The notes under the pieces were generated by a model, which had not been told where the DNA came from, made no database searches, and saw only the letters and a program-made list of their open reading frames with translations. Shown here piece after piece: positions 41,793-51,200 of a stretch of 64,000 bases of DNA (position 1 is its first letter; each line of letters opens with the position of its first letter). The position numbers and the translations under genes were made by a program. Source of the DNA: CAIMUX01 sp964473865 (GTDB lineage: Bacteria > Eisenbacteria > RBG-16-71-46 > CAIMUX01); contig CAYYQN010000007.1 of the NCBI GenBank assembly GCA_964473865.1, positions 62,001 to 126,000 on the forward strand, written 5' to 3'.

Positions 41793-43421
41793 ATGTCACG
41801 CCGTCTCATCGGCCTCGGTCTGTTCGCGGTACTCATCCTCGGGGGCGGGTGTTCCGATGATGACAACTCGGGGGTCACGAACCCGCCGATCACACCCCCC
41901 AAACCGGCGCGCGATCTCTATGCGGCCTCGACCTCGCCCACCAAGATCAGCCTGCGCTGGCGCGACAACTCTGCCGACGAGACCGGGTTCGACGTCGAGC
42001 GGCGCGTGGGGTCGTCGACCGAATGGATCGCGGTGGCCCCGGTCGACACCACCATCACCAGCACCGTGGGCCCCAACGTGGTCTCCTACGACGACCAGGA
42101 CGTGACCGGCGGGACCACCTACACCTACCGGGTGGTCGCCTACCGCTACACGGCGGGGGCGGCCGCCTCCAACGAAGTGACGGTCCTGGCCACGGACAAG
42201 CTGCCCCCGGACCAGCCCTTCGATCCGAACCCTCCGGATGTCTCGTCCACCCCCAACGCGCCGGAGGTCGACGAGAATACCGTGGTGACCCTCTCCTGGA
42301 GCGCGAGCGATCCGTCCTCCGCCCCGCTGACCTTCGACGTCTACTTCGGACGTACGCTGGGCACCATGGCCTCGAAGCTTGCCGCCCCGATCAGCGAGAC
42401 CAGCTACGTCCTGTCGGACGAGACCCTGGAGCGCAACCGGCACTACTTCTGGCGCGTCGTCGCGCACGACGCCACTGGCGTCTCGACGCCGTCGCCGATC
42501 TGGGGCTTCAACACCACGGTCGACCGGGACACGGTGGCAGCCGGCTACTTCATCATGGGCGACACCCTGCGTTTCCTCGATCCGGACTCGTCCGAGGTGA
42601 ATCCGCTGTGGCATCCGGCGAATCCGGTGCAGACCAACTCGTTCAACATCGACCGGTATCTGGTAACGAACCAGCAGTACGCCGACTTCCTGAACCAGGC
42701 CCTGGCCACGTCGCGAATCTGGCTGTCGAACGATCAGGTGTACAACGCCGCCCGCGAGCGCCTCTGGGCCACGCTCAGCCCGCGCGATACGGACAGCGAC
42801 ATCATGTTCTCGGTGGCCGACAGCGCCTTCGTCGTCTCGGAGGGACGCGAGGAGTTCCCCGCCGTGCAGGTCTCCTTCTACGGGGCCGAAGCCTATGCCC
42901 AGCACGCCGGACGCCGGCTCCCCTCCGAGGCGGAGTGGGAGAAGGCCGCCCGCGGCACCGCTCGGGACGTCCTGGGCTATCGCGTGTTCGAGACGATCGG
43001 CGATACCGTCGGCCTCGGCTATCCCTACCCGTGGGGCCGCTGGGCCGGACCTCAGGATCTCAACCGCGGCAACTTCAGGAACTCGGGCGACCCCTATGAG
43101 AACGCCGGCCGGGTCCGCACCACTCCTCCGGGTTTTTATGACGGCGCGGTCCACCTCGGCTACACGACCGCCAGCGGAGCGAGTCCCTATGGCGCCTTCG
43201 ACATGGCCGGGAATGTCTGGCAGTGGACCGCGGACTGGTACCGGGTCTACGTGATCCCCCACCAGCCGCCGCTGGACGGGGACTTCAAGGTCATCCGCGG
43301 GGGCTCGTTCGACAAGCCGTACGGCTCGGCCACCTGCTGGAACCGCAGCTACATCGATCCGCAGGCCACCGACCGGACGATCGGATTCCGGACGGTTCGG
43401 ACCGTGCAGATCCCTCGTTGA
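41793..43421 (+). CDS. Lipoprotein with Fn3 domains and a formylglycine-generating-enzyme-like domain
   Basis: 542 aa. Signal with lipobox LILGGGC, then fibronectin-III-like domains at about 38-135 (ARDLYAASTSPTKISLRW) and 150-255 (FDVYFGRTLGTMAS ... RNRHYFWRVVAHD). The FGE-sulfatase (C-type-lectin-like) domain follows at about 265-540: FNIDRYLVTNQQYADFLNQ, VQVSFYGAEAYAQHAGRRLP, SEAEWEKAARG, YGAFDMAGNVWQWTADWY, KVIRGGSFDKPYGSATCWNR, TIGFRTVRTV. True formylglycine generators use two cysteines in the late SYMC-x4-C type motif; only one (TCWNRSY) is here. The domain may therefore be a binding module or a related non-FGE oxidase. A GGAGGAG site precedes the ATG. Confidence 0.85.
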   Translation: MSRRLIGLGLFAVLILGGGCSDDDNSGVTNPPITPPKPARDLYAASTSPTKISLRWRDNSADETGFDVERRVGSSTEWIAVAPVDTTITSTVGPNVVSYDDQDVTGGTTYTYRVVAYRYTAGAAASNEVTVLATDKLPPDQPFDPNPPDVSSTPNAPEVDENTVVTLSWSASDPSSAPLTFDVYFGRTLGTMASKLAAPISETSYVLSDETLERNRHYFWRVVAHDATGVSTPSPIWGFNTTVDRDTVAAGYFIMGDTLRFLDPDSSEVNPLWHPANPVQTNSFNIDRYLVTNQQYADFLNQALATSRIWLSNDQVYNAARERLWATLSPRDTDSDIMFSVADSAFVVSEGREEFPAVQVSFYGAEAYAQHAGRRLPSEAEWEKAARGTARDVLGYRVFETIGDTVGLGYPYPWGRWAGPQDLNRGNFRNSGDPYENAGRVRTTPPGFYDGAVHLGYTTASGASPYGAFDMAGNVWQWTADWYRVYVIPHQPPLDGDFKVIRGGSFDKPYGSATCWNRSYIDPQATDRTIGFRTVRTVQIPR

Positions 43422-43453
43422 GCCGTCTCCGCGGGGCAAGCGGAAACGACCGA

Positions 43454-43489
43454 AACGACCGGGGAGGGCTCACGCCTTCTCCGGTCGTT
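43454..43489. terminator. Bidirectional terminator between convergent genes
   Basis: AACGACCGG (43454-43462) pairs with CCGGTCGTT (43481-43489), and the pairing extends inward to a TCAC loop at 43470-43473 with two G-U pairs. It lies between the stop of the FGE-like gene and the stop of the GWxTD gene. Confidence 0.8.
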
Positions 43490-43524
43490 CTCGATCCCGG
43501 CGATCGATTGCCGGCCGCAGCCTG

Positions 43525-44844
43525 CTACAAGCGACCGGGCTGGTAGAGTTCATAGCGGCCGAAGCCGCCGTAGTCCACGAACACGAAGCGACGACCTTCC
43601 CGGGTGTAGGTCCAGATCTCATAGGCCGGTGAATCGAGGTTCATCGGCCGGCTCTCCACCTGGTCGGGTGGACCGTACCGGATGTAGACGCGGCCGCGGT
43701 CCGAGCGCCAACCGGGGCCCAGGACCGCGAAGTGCTCGTCGGCGTACCGCACCCGGGCGAAGAACTCATCGCGGAACTCGTTTTCCGTCGTATCGGGGGA
43801 CGGGTCGCGCCGTTTCCAGAACCGGTTCCAGGCCTCCTTCCGGAGCACGGCCGAGGACTCCCGAAGCTCGCGGATCTCGTCGGGTGTGCCGATGAGTTCA
43901 ATCAGCTCCAGCACCTGTTCGCTGTCGGCCTCGATCGCCCCGGCGGTGGCGTCCATCTCGAAGGTGAATCGCCGCAGCGCCTCGCGAGCCTCCGTCGCCA
44001 CGCGGACCTCCAGGACGTAGCTGCCCAGCCACAGCGACGTGAAATCCGGGTGCAGGCGGAACGGAACCCGCGCGCCGGCCGCCAGGCCCACCTCCCCGCG
44101 CTGCACCACATCCCCCCGCGAGCCCAGGATTCGCCAGGTGAGGCGCGGAGCGGTCGTGCCGCCGTCATTCCGGTAGACCTCTCCCGAAACCGCCAGAGAC
44201 GCCAGGGGCTCGCCGTAGCGACGGCGCAGCATCCAACCGGCCGGCGGCAGCGCACTGCTGTCCGCGTCGACCGCGGCGGCGTCGGTGACCCAGAGCGACG
44301 AGATGCTCAGCGGCAGACGCTCGTAGTCGGGAACCTCGACATTCCAGTCCACCCGTGTCTCCCGCCCGGCCGCCGTCTCTCGAAACAGCACGGCGGCCGA
44401 GTAGCGACCGGGCTTGGCCCGCACCGGCAGAACGCGACGCAGCCGCATCATCGGGTCGCGCGCATCCCGGCGGTTGAGCAGCTCGATCGACTCCTCGAAG
44501 AGGTCGCCCCCCACCTGTCGTTTGCCCTTCAGGAGGAGCAGGATGAGATCGAAGCGACTCTGCACCCGCGAGCCGACGGGCCGGAAGAACAGCTCGGAAT
44601 AGGGCGCCTCGAACCCCAGCCACACCTCGGGACCGGTCGGTCCGAGACGGGACCCGGCATCGGCGTGAAAGCGAGGCCGCTCCCGCTGGGGCTGGGGAGG
44701 CGTGTCCGTCACGTCGAAGGCGGCGGGCCAGCTTGCGGACGGAACGGCGGCCGCCAGCAGCGCCCCGGCCAGCGCCGGCCCGGTCAGCAGCGCCCGGACG
44801 GCGCGCCGGGCCGTACGCGCCCGGCCGGCTCCGTCAGTCGCCAA
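43525..44844 (-). CDS. Exported GWxTD-domain protein
   Basis: 439 aa. A signal-like hydrophobic start (RALLTGPALAGALLAAAVPS) is followed by beta-rich regions and, from about residue 315, the GWxTD domain: FWKRRDPSPDTTENEFRDEF, RVRYADEHFAVLGPGWRSDR, GRVYIRYGPPDQVESRP, YEIWTYTREGRRFVFVDYGG. GWxTD proteins are found mainly in Acidobacteria, Bacteroidota-like and related phyla, with no settled function. Start TTG 44844 overlaps the phosphofructokinase 3' end by 11 bases; the ribosome-binding site is weak, so the start is tentative. Confidence 0.82.
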   Translation of the reverse strand: MATDGAGRARTARRAVRALLTGPALAGALLAAAVPSASWPAAFDVTDTPPQPQRERPRFHADAGSRLGPTGPEVWLGFEAPYSELFFRPVGSRVQSRFDLILLLLKGKRQVGGDLFEESIELLNRRDARDPMMRLRRVLPVRAKPGRYSAAVLFRETAAGRETRVDWNVEVPDYERLPLSISSLWVTDAAAVDADSSALPPAGWMLRRRYGEPLASLAVSGEVYRNDGGTTAPRLTWRILGSRGDVVQRGEVGLAAGARVPFRLHPDFTSLWLGSYVLEVRVATEAREALRRFTFEMDATAGAIEADSEQVLELIELIGTPDEIRELRESSAVLRKEAWNRFWKRRDPSPDTTENEFRDEFFARVRYADEHFAVLGPGWRSDRGRVYIRYGPPDQVESRPMNLDSPAYEIWTYTREGRRFVFVDYGGFGRYELYQPGRL

Positions 44845-45931
44845 AAGAAGTCCCCACGGCCCGCGCCGCCTGGACGATCTGCGAGTCGGGGTCCACGCGC
44901 CGCAGGCGGCTGACCGCCTCTTCGAGCGTCACCGAGTCGATCGCGGTGCCATGAATGCTGACCATCCGGCCGTGCTGTCCGGCCGCGACCAGTCGGACCG
45001 CCTCCACGCCGAAGCGGGTGGCCAGGAGCCGGTCATAGGCCGTGGGAGAGCCTCCGCGCTGCAGATGGCCGAGCACGGTGGTGCGCGCTTCGCGTTCGAG
45101 CCGCTGCTCCAGCTGCTCGGCCACCCAGCGGCCGATCCCGCCGAGCCGCACCGAATCGGTGGAGTCCTCGATCCGGCGCTCCACCATCATCGTGCCTCCC
45201 TTGGGAGCAGCCCCCTCCGCGACCACTACCACGGCGAAGTCCCGCCCGCGATAGCCCCGCTCCCGGATCGCCTGCGCCACCTTCTCGATGTCGAACGGGA
45301 TCTCCGGTATCAGGATGACATCGCCGCCGCCCGCCATTCCCGCTTCGAGCGCAATCCAACCGGCATAGCGGCCCATCAGTTCCAGGACCATGAGCCGGTG
45401 ATGGCTGTCCGCCGTGGTGTGAAGCTTGTCGGCGGCCTCGGTAGCGGTGGCCAGAGCGGAGTCGAAGCCGAACGTCACATCGGTCGCGTCCAGGTCGTTG
45501 TCGATCGTCTTCGGCACTCCCACCACCGGCAGCCCCTTCTTCGAGAGCTCATAGGCGATGTTCAGGCTGCCGTCTCCCCCGACGACAATCAGCAGCTCCA
45601 GACCGCGCCGTTGCGCGTTCTTGAGGGCCTGATCGGAAAGGTCCCGGTAACTCACCTCTCCCCCCTCGTGCACCGGGACGCGGAAGGGGTTGTCTTTGTT
45701 CGAGGAACCGAGGATCGTCCCGCCGCGAGCCAGGATCCCGCTGACATCGTCGCTGGACAGCGGGCGCATCCGGTCGTTGATGAGGCCGCCATAGCCGTTC
45801 TCGATGCCGACCACGTCGATTCCGTATTCGAATCGGCAGGTCTTGACGACGGCCCGAATCACGCCGTTGAGTCCCGGGCAGTCGCCCCCGCCCGTCAAGA
45901 TGCCGATCCGCCGAAACTTCGATTCCTTCAA
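44834..45931 (-). CDS. pfkA: 6-phosphofructokinase, Gly104/Lys124-type active site
   Basis: 365 aa. Phosphorylates fructose-6-P. Motifs are RRIGILTGGGDCPGLNGVIR, GGTILGSSNKDNPF, LIVVGGDGSLNIAYEL, VVGVPKTIDNDLDATDVTFG, VLELMGRYAGWIALEAGMAG and VLGHLQRGGSPTAYDRLLA. GGDGS (Gly at E. coli position 104) is the ATP-type residue, while PKTIDND (Lys at 124) is the PPi-type residue. This mixed pair has mostly been ATP-dependent where studied, so ATP is favoured. Start TTG 45931 with GGGAGGTGA 5 bases upstream, five bases past the methyltransferase stop. Confidence 0.92.
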   Translation of the reverse strand: MKESKFRRIGILTGGGDCPGLNGVIRAVVKTCRFEYGIDVVGIENGYGGLINDRMRPLSSDDVSGILARGGTILGSSNKDNPFRVPVHEGGEVSYRDLSDQALKNAQRRGLELLIVVGGDGSLNIAYELSKKGLPVVGVPKTIDNDLDATDVTFGFDSALATATEAADKLHTTADSHHRLMVLELMGRYAGWIALEAGMAGGGDVILIPEIPFDIEKVAQAIRERGYRGRDFAVVVVAEGAAPKGGTMMVERRIEDSTDSVRLGGIGRWVAEQLEQRLEREARTTVLGHLQRGGSPTAYDRLLATRFGVEAVRLVAAGQHGRMVSIHGTAIDSVTLEEAVSRLRRVDPDSQIVQAARAVGTSFGD

Positions 45932-45935
45932 GCCG

Positions 45936-46940
45936 TCACCTCCCGCCCGCCTGCTTCCCGCGGACGCACGTCCCCTCGGCGCGCGACTCCCTCTCTTCTG
46001 TCGGACGCACCGCCACCGCCCGCAACCGATCGCCGCCCCGGTTGCAGAAGAAGGCGGTGCCATGCGCCAGCACCTGCAAGAGCATCTTTCCGCTGTTTTC
46101 GACCGCCGACCCGCGTAACCCCATCTTTCCGAGCGGGACCGCCGACTGCCGCACCGCATCCACCCGGAACCCGCTTCGCTCCAGCATCGCCCGCAAGGAT
46201 CTCGGGGTGTACTCATAGAGGTGATACGGGGGGAGGGTCAGCGTCTTGATCTGCCCGCGCGCGCGGTAGAGCGCCAGACCGAGGCGGGCCGAGAGCAGGT
46301 TCAGCGTCGACGGCACCGCCACGATCACGGTCCCTCCCGGGACCAACGAGCACCAGACCGCCGTGAGAGCCTCCCGCGGGCGCGGCAGATGCTCCAGCAC
46401 ATCTCCAAGGAATACGGCATCGAACCTCTCCCGCGGCAGGCTCCCGGGGGTCAGCGGGCCCACGGTCACCTCCAGGCCCAGGACCTCCCGAGCATGGCGG
46501 GCGGCGAACTCCGACACTTCCAGACCGTGGACTTCCCATCCCCGAGAGCGCATCTCCGCAAGAAAGAAGCCCGGCCCGCACCCGATTTCACAGAAGCGCC
46601 CGCGCCAGCCGGGTCTGGGGCGCAGCAGCCTATCCATTCCGGCCGCCGCGCGCCGTCGGCCCCGTGATCCGGCGGCCGCCAGCTCCATGTAGGAACGCTT
46701 CCCATGGGCGCCCACGGTGTCGGTGCATTGGGTGAAGTATTCCTCGGCATAGAGCGAAGCGATCTCGTCGTCTGACGGCAGCGGATGGACCCGCGCCAGC
46801 CCACACTTCGGACAGCCGACCCCCACGAGCAGCCGCTCGCGGAATCGATACCCGAACGGCAGGACCTGCGACGACCGGTGCCCGCAGAGCGGACAGGCGG
46901 CCTCCAGAACCTGGCCGGGCTTCGGCTGAAGATCATCCAT
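45936..46940 (-). CDS. SAM-dependent methyltransferase with N-terminal zinc ribbon
   Basis: 334 aa from ATG 46940. CPLCGH ... CPKCGL in the first 50 residues forms a two-knuckle zinc ribbon, followed by YAEEYFTQC. A class I methyltransferase core follows: FCEIGCGPGFFLAEMRSRGW (SAM-binding motif I), VHGLEVSEFAARHA, FDAVFLGDVLEHLPRPREAL and LVPGGTVIVAVPSTLNLL. This layout is common in sugar or polyketide C-methyltransferases and surface-glycan clusters, but the substrate is unknown. It leads a methyltransferase-pfk-GWxTD unit. The 46941-47173 stretch to the divergent gene holds a plus-strand promoter candidate. Confidence 0.82.
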   Translation of the reverse strand: MDDLQPKPGQVLEAACPLCGHRSSQVLPFGYRFRERLLVGVGCPKCGLARVHPLPSDDEIASLYAEEYFTQCTDTVGAHGKRSYMELAAAGSRGRRRAAAGMDRLLRPRPGWRGRFCEIGCGPGFFLAEMRSRGWEVHGLEVSEFAARHAREVLGLEVTVGPLTPGSLPRERFDAVFLGDVLEHLPRPREALTAVWCSLVPGGTVIVAVPSTLNLLSARLGLALYRARGQIKTLTLPPYHLYEYTPRSLRAMLERSGFRVDAVRQSAVPLGKMGLRGSAVENSGKMLLQVLAHGTAFFCNRGGDRLRAVAVRPTEERESRAEGTCVRGKQAGGR

Positions 46941-47084
46941 GCGGGCCTTGACTTCCCTGCATCCCAGGTAGTTGACGACCAGGCGAGCGTATCGACGCGA
47001 CCCATGGGCGTCAACCGCCGTGGAGTCATCGGTCCGGCCGCGGCGGTCCGTCGTCCGCCGCGGCGGCTTCGGGCGGGCGCCACC

Positions 47085-47113
47085 TTGCCGGGATGTCCGC
47101 CCGGGAGTAGTGT
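47085..47113 (+). promoter_or_regulatory. Candidate promoter for the AAA-like/MetF-MetH pair
   Basis: TTGCCG (47085-47090) and TAGTGT (47108-47113) are 17 bases apart, about 60 bases before the GTG at 47174. Moderate match only. No recognisable cobalamin or SAM riboswitch lies between it and the start. Confidence 0.35.
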
Positions 47114-47173
47114 CTGGCGAGCGAAATCGGCACTCCCGGCAGGACTCCAGACGCTTCGACGGAGGCACCAACG

Positions 47174-48253
47174 GTGGCACGGAAGGACTCGAGCCGGGCA
47201 GCCGGCAAGGCGGGATCGAAGAGCGCTCCCCGGCGCGCCCGGAAGGCGGCGCCCACCCCCTCGAAGCGGAAGGCGGCCAGGAAGCCCGGCGGGAAACCGG
47301 CCCGGAAGGCCGGCGCCGCCCCGCGAGCAAGCGCCGAACGAGCCCGCCGCCTGCTCAAGCTCGAAGAGACGATGCAGCGGCGCGTCATCGGGAAGGACGA
47401 GGCCGTCTCCCGGATCGCCCGCGTCGTCCGCGTGCGAATGGCGAGTCTCGACTTCCGCCCCGACCGGCCCCGCGGCTCGTTCCTGCTCGTCGGACCCAGC
47501 GGCGTCGGCAAGAACGAACTGGCCTATGCCCTGGCCGAAGCTCTCTATGGCAGCGAGGAGCCGATTGTCTCGATCGACCTGGCCGAGATCGCCGAGGAAG
47601 GCGACCTGGCCAAGCTCGGCGTCTCCCTGGTCCCGGGCGCCGCAGACCAGGTGATGGAGGGATTGCTGACCTCCCCGGTACGCAGCAACCCGGAGGCCGT
47701 CGTCCTGTTCCGCGGTCTGGAACGGGCCCACGCTTCGTTCCAGCCGATTCTCCAACAGATCCTCGAGCGGGGCCGTCTCGACGACATCGCCGGAGCGGTC
47801 GACTTCTCGCACACCGTGATCTTCGTGACCACGCGTCCCCGACGCGAGGATGCGCCGGCCGCCGAGATCGGGTTCACCCGCGGGGGCGGACCGGCCGCGG
47901 AACTCCTGCACAAGCGCCTGGAGCGCAGCATCGCCACCGACCTGCTGGACAACTTCAACGAGATCATCGAAGTCCCGCCCCTGACGCCGGAGGACGTCCG
48001 GCGGATCGCGCGCTACAAGGTGGAGGCGATCCTGAGCCGCCTGCGGCGCAAGAAGCGCCGAATCGAAGTGTCGGACGAGGTCTATACGGCGTTCCTCCCC
48101 GAGGAGGAGATCCAACGCGAGGGCGTGGCGATCCTTCACCGCAGCCTGGAGGACCGGCTGTTCAATCCGCTCGCGGTCTACCTGCTGTCCCACACGGGAG
48201 CCGGTCGCATCCGGGTGGAGATCGACCGCGGCTCGCTGCGGATCCGGGAATAG
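47174..48253 (+). CDS. Catalytically degenerate ClpB/ClpX-like AAA+ protein with histone-H1-like tail
   Basis: 359 aa; GTG start with GGAGG 8 bases before it. Residues 1-57 are almost only Lys, Arg, Ala, Pro, Gly and Ser, as in histone H1 tails. Residues 60-355 align with the ClpB second AAA+ module, including GPSGVGKNELAYALAEAL (107-124), FSHTVIFVTT (211-220) and the conserved NPLA (331-334). Key residues are changed: Walker A GKT to GKN, Walker B Asp-Glu to Arg180-Gly181, sensor-1 Asn to Arg221, arginine finger (EFLNRID) to DNFNE, sensor-2 GAR to GVA (317-319), and the GYVG pore loop is missing. ATP hydrolysis seems unlikely. It precedes the MetF-MetH gene by 7 bases. Function unknown; DNA or polyanion binding by the tail is inference. 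Confidence 0.85.
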   Translation: MARKDSSRAAGKAGSKSAPRRARKAAPTPSKRKAARKPGGKPARKAGAAPRASAERARRLLKLEETMQRRVIGKDEAVSRIARVVRVRMASLDFRPDRPRGSFLLVGPSGVGKNELAYALAEALYGSEEPIVSIDLAEIAEEGDLAKLGVSLVPGAADQVMEGLLTSPVRSNPEAVVLFRGLERAHASFQPILQQILERGRLDDIAGAVDFSHTVIFVTTRPRREDAPAAEIGFTRGGGPAAELLHKRLERSIATDLLDNFNEIIEVPPLTPEDVRRIARYKVEAILSRLRRKKRRIEVSDEVYTAFLPEEEIQREGVAILHRSLEDRLFNPLAVYLLSHTGAGRIRVEIDRGSLRIRE

Positions 48254-48260
48254 GGCACCG

Positions 48261-51200
48261 ATGCCAGGAATGACGCCGGGCAGACGGTTCCAGCCGGCCT
48301 ATTACAGCTTCCGGCGGCGGAGCGCGGGAGAGCGGCTTCTCGCCCTGGTGGAGCGGCAGGCCAAGGGCCTCGCCTTCGGCTGCCGGATGTGCGGCAACTG
48401 CCTGCTGCAGGAGACCGCGTTCATCTGTCCGATGGAGTGCCCCAAGGGTCTGCGCAACGGCCCCTGCGGCGGGTCGACGCCCGAAGGGTGCTACGTCGAT
48501 CCCAGCCGGCCGTGCATCTGGCATCGCATCTACGAGCGGGCCGAACGGATGGGGCGCAGCTCCCGCCTGATGGAGGTCCTGCCTCCGCTCGACTGGTCGC
48601 GCGTGGGCGCGGATACCTGGGCCGAAGTCTGCACGCGGGCCCGCCGGCGCGGCGCCGGCCGGGCTCTGGCCAGCTTCTTCGGCACCCGGGCGGCGAGGGC
48701 GGCCTTCTGGGACGGCCTGTTCGCCGAGATCCGGCAGCCGGAGTGGTGGCGAGGCGATGACCGGGCGCACCCGGCGCCGCCGCACCCGCCGGCTTCGCGG
48801 CTCGAAGAGAAGCTCGCGGCCGGGCAGTTCGTCGTGACCGCCGAAGTCGCGCCGCCGCTATCGGTGGCCCCGGACGAGCTGATCCGGACCCTGCAGCTTC
48901 TGAAGAGCTACATCGATGCCGCCAACTTCACCGACAACCCGTCGGCCACGCCGCGCATGTCCTCGCTGGCCTGCTCGACGATCGCGGTCGCCCAGGGGGT
49001 GGAGCCGGTGATGCAGATCGCCGCGCGGGACCGCACGCGCATGGGCCTGCAAGCCGAGATCCTGGGCGCCGCCGCGCTCGGCATCCGCAACGTTCTCTGC
49101 CTGACCGGGGACCACTCGACTCTGGGGCCCGCGCCCACCGGACGCATGGACATCTGGGACCTCGACTCGATCCAGATGCTCTGGATCCTGCGGAGGATGC
49201 GCGACGAACGGCAGTACCTCGACGGCCGCCCCCTGCGGAATCCGCCGCGGCTCTTCCTGGGCGCGGCCGCTTCCCCCTGCGCCTCGACCCCGCGGATCCA
49301 GGCGCTGCGCGAACTGAAGAAGGCGCACGCCGGCGCGCAGTTCTTCCAGAGCAATCTCGTCTACGACGTCGACGCCTTCGAGCAGTACCTCGAGGCCCTC
49401 GACCAGAACGGCACCCTGGCCCTGGCGCCGTTTCTGGTCGGAATCACTCCGGTGCGCAGCGCGCGCGCGGCGCAGGCCATGGCGCTGGTGCCCGGAGTGA
49501 AGATCCCTTCTTCGCTCATCTCCCGGCTCGAGCGCTCTCGCGACCCGAAGGAAGAAGGGGTCCAGATCGCCCTCGAGATCCTGGACCGGATCAAGCGCCT
49601 GCCGGGTGTGGCGGGGGCGCACCTCATGGCGGTGGGTTGGGAGCTCATCGTTCCGAGGCTGGTGCGGGAAGCGGGACTGAAGGAGCTGCCCGCCGGGGCG
49701 GGCGCGAGGTCGGAAGTGAGCGCCGGCGCGGGAGTGGGCGCGGTCGACGGTGGCGGCGGCGTTCCCGGAGCCGACATCGGCGGCGCCGGCGGCACAACCC
49801 ATCTGCGCGGCCTCCCCACCTTCGCCGACCGACCGACGGAATTCGCCGATCGCCGTTATCTGGATCTGCTCTCCCGGAAGGTCGCGGTCTTCGACGGCGC
49901 CATGGGAACCAGCATCCAGCAGCTCCGGCTGGAGGCGGCCGACTTCGGAGGCGAACGCTATGTGGGCTGCAACGACTACCTGGTTCTGCAGAAGCCGGAG
50001 GCGATCGCGGCCATCCACGCGTCATTCCTGGAAGCCGGCTGCGACGTGATCGAGACGTGCACCTTCCGCGCCAACCGGCTGACCATGGCCGAGTACGGAC
50101 TCCAGGACGAGGCGCCCGCCATCAATCGCGCCGCCGCCGTGCTGGCGCGGGAGGTGGCCGACCGCTTCGGCGCGGAAGGCCGGCACCGATTCGTGGCCGG
50201 ATCGATGGGGCCCAGCGGCAAGCTTCCCGGCTCGTCCGATCCGGATCTCTCCGACGTCTCCTTTCCCGAGCTTGCCGATGTCTTCCGGGAGCAGGCCGAG
50301 GCGCTGATCGCCGGAGGCTGCGACCTGCTCCTCCTCGAGACGTCGCAGGACCTGCTCGAGGTCAAGGCGGCCATCCTCGGGATCCAGCACGCCTTCGCGC
50401 GGACGGGCCGCAAGATCCCGCTGCAGGTGCAGGTCACGCTGGACGCCAACGGCCGCATGCTCCTCGGAACCGACATCGCCGCGGTCCTGGCCTCGCTCGA
50501 ACGGATGCCGGTCGACGTGCTGGGTCTCAACTGCTCCACCGGGCCCGAACCGATGCGGGCGCCGCTGGCCTACCTGGGAGAGAACTCGTCACGGCCGATC
50601 TCCTGTCTGCCCAACGCCGGACTGCCGGTCAACGTCAACGGCGAGGCGGTCTATCCGCTCGCTCCCGAGGAGTTCGCCCGGGAGCTTGTCGACTTCGTGG
50701 AGCGCTTCGGCCTGAACGCCGTGGGCGGCTGCTGCGGCACCACCCCGGAGCACACTCGCCGGCTCGCGGAGGCGCTGTCCGGGCGGTCGCCGCGGCCCCG
50801 GACGCAACCGCCGAAGGCGCTGGTCGCCTCGGGAATGACGGCGGTCAGCCTCACCCAGGACCCTCCGCCCATGCTGATCGGCGAGCGATTGAACGCCCAG
50901 GGCAGCAAGAAGATGAAAGAGCTGCTCCTGGCCGAGGACCTGGACGGGATCGCCGCGCTGGGACGCGAGCAGATCGCGGGCGGAGCGCACACTCTCGACA
51001 TCTGCATGGCCATGACCGAGCGGCGGGACGAGGCCTACCTGATGTCCCGCGTGGTGCGCACCCTCAGCCAGACCGCGGAGGCGCCGCTCGTCATCGACAC
51101 CACCGAGGCGGAGGTCCTGGAAGCCGCGCTTCTGGCGGCACCCGGTCGGATCATCGTGAATGCGGTGAACATGGAGAACGGGCGCGATCGCCTCGACCGC

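Noticed and set aside
46941..47173. Cobalamin riboswitch upstream of the MetF-MetH unit
   Set aside because: The 233-base region is too short and has no recognisable B12-box-like segment.
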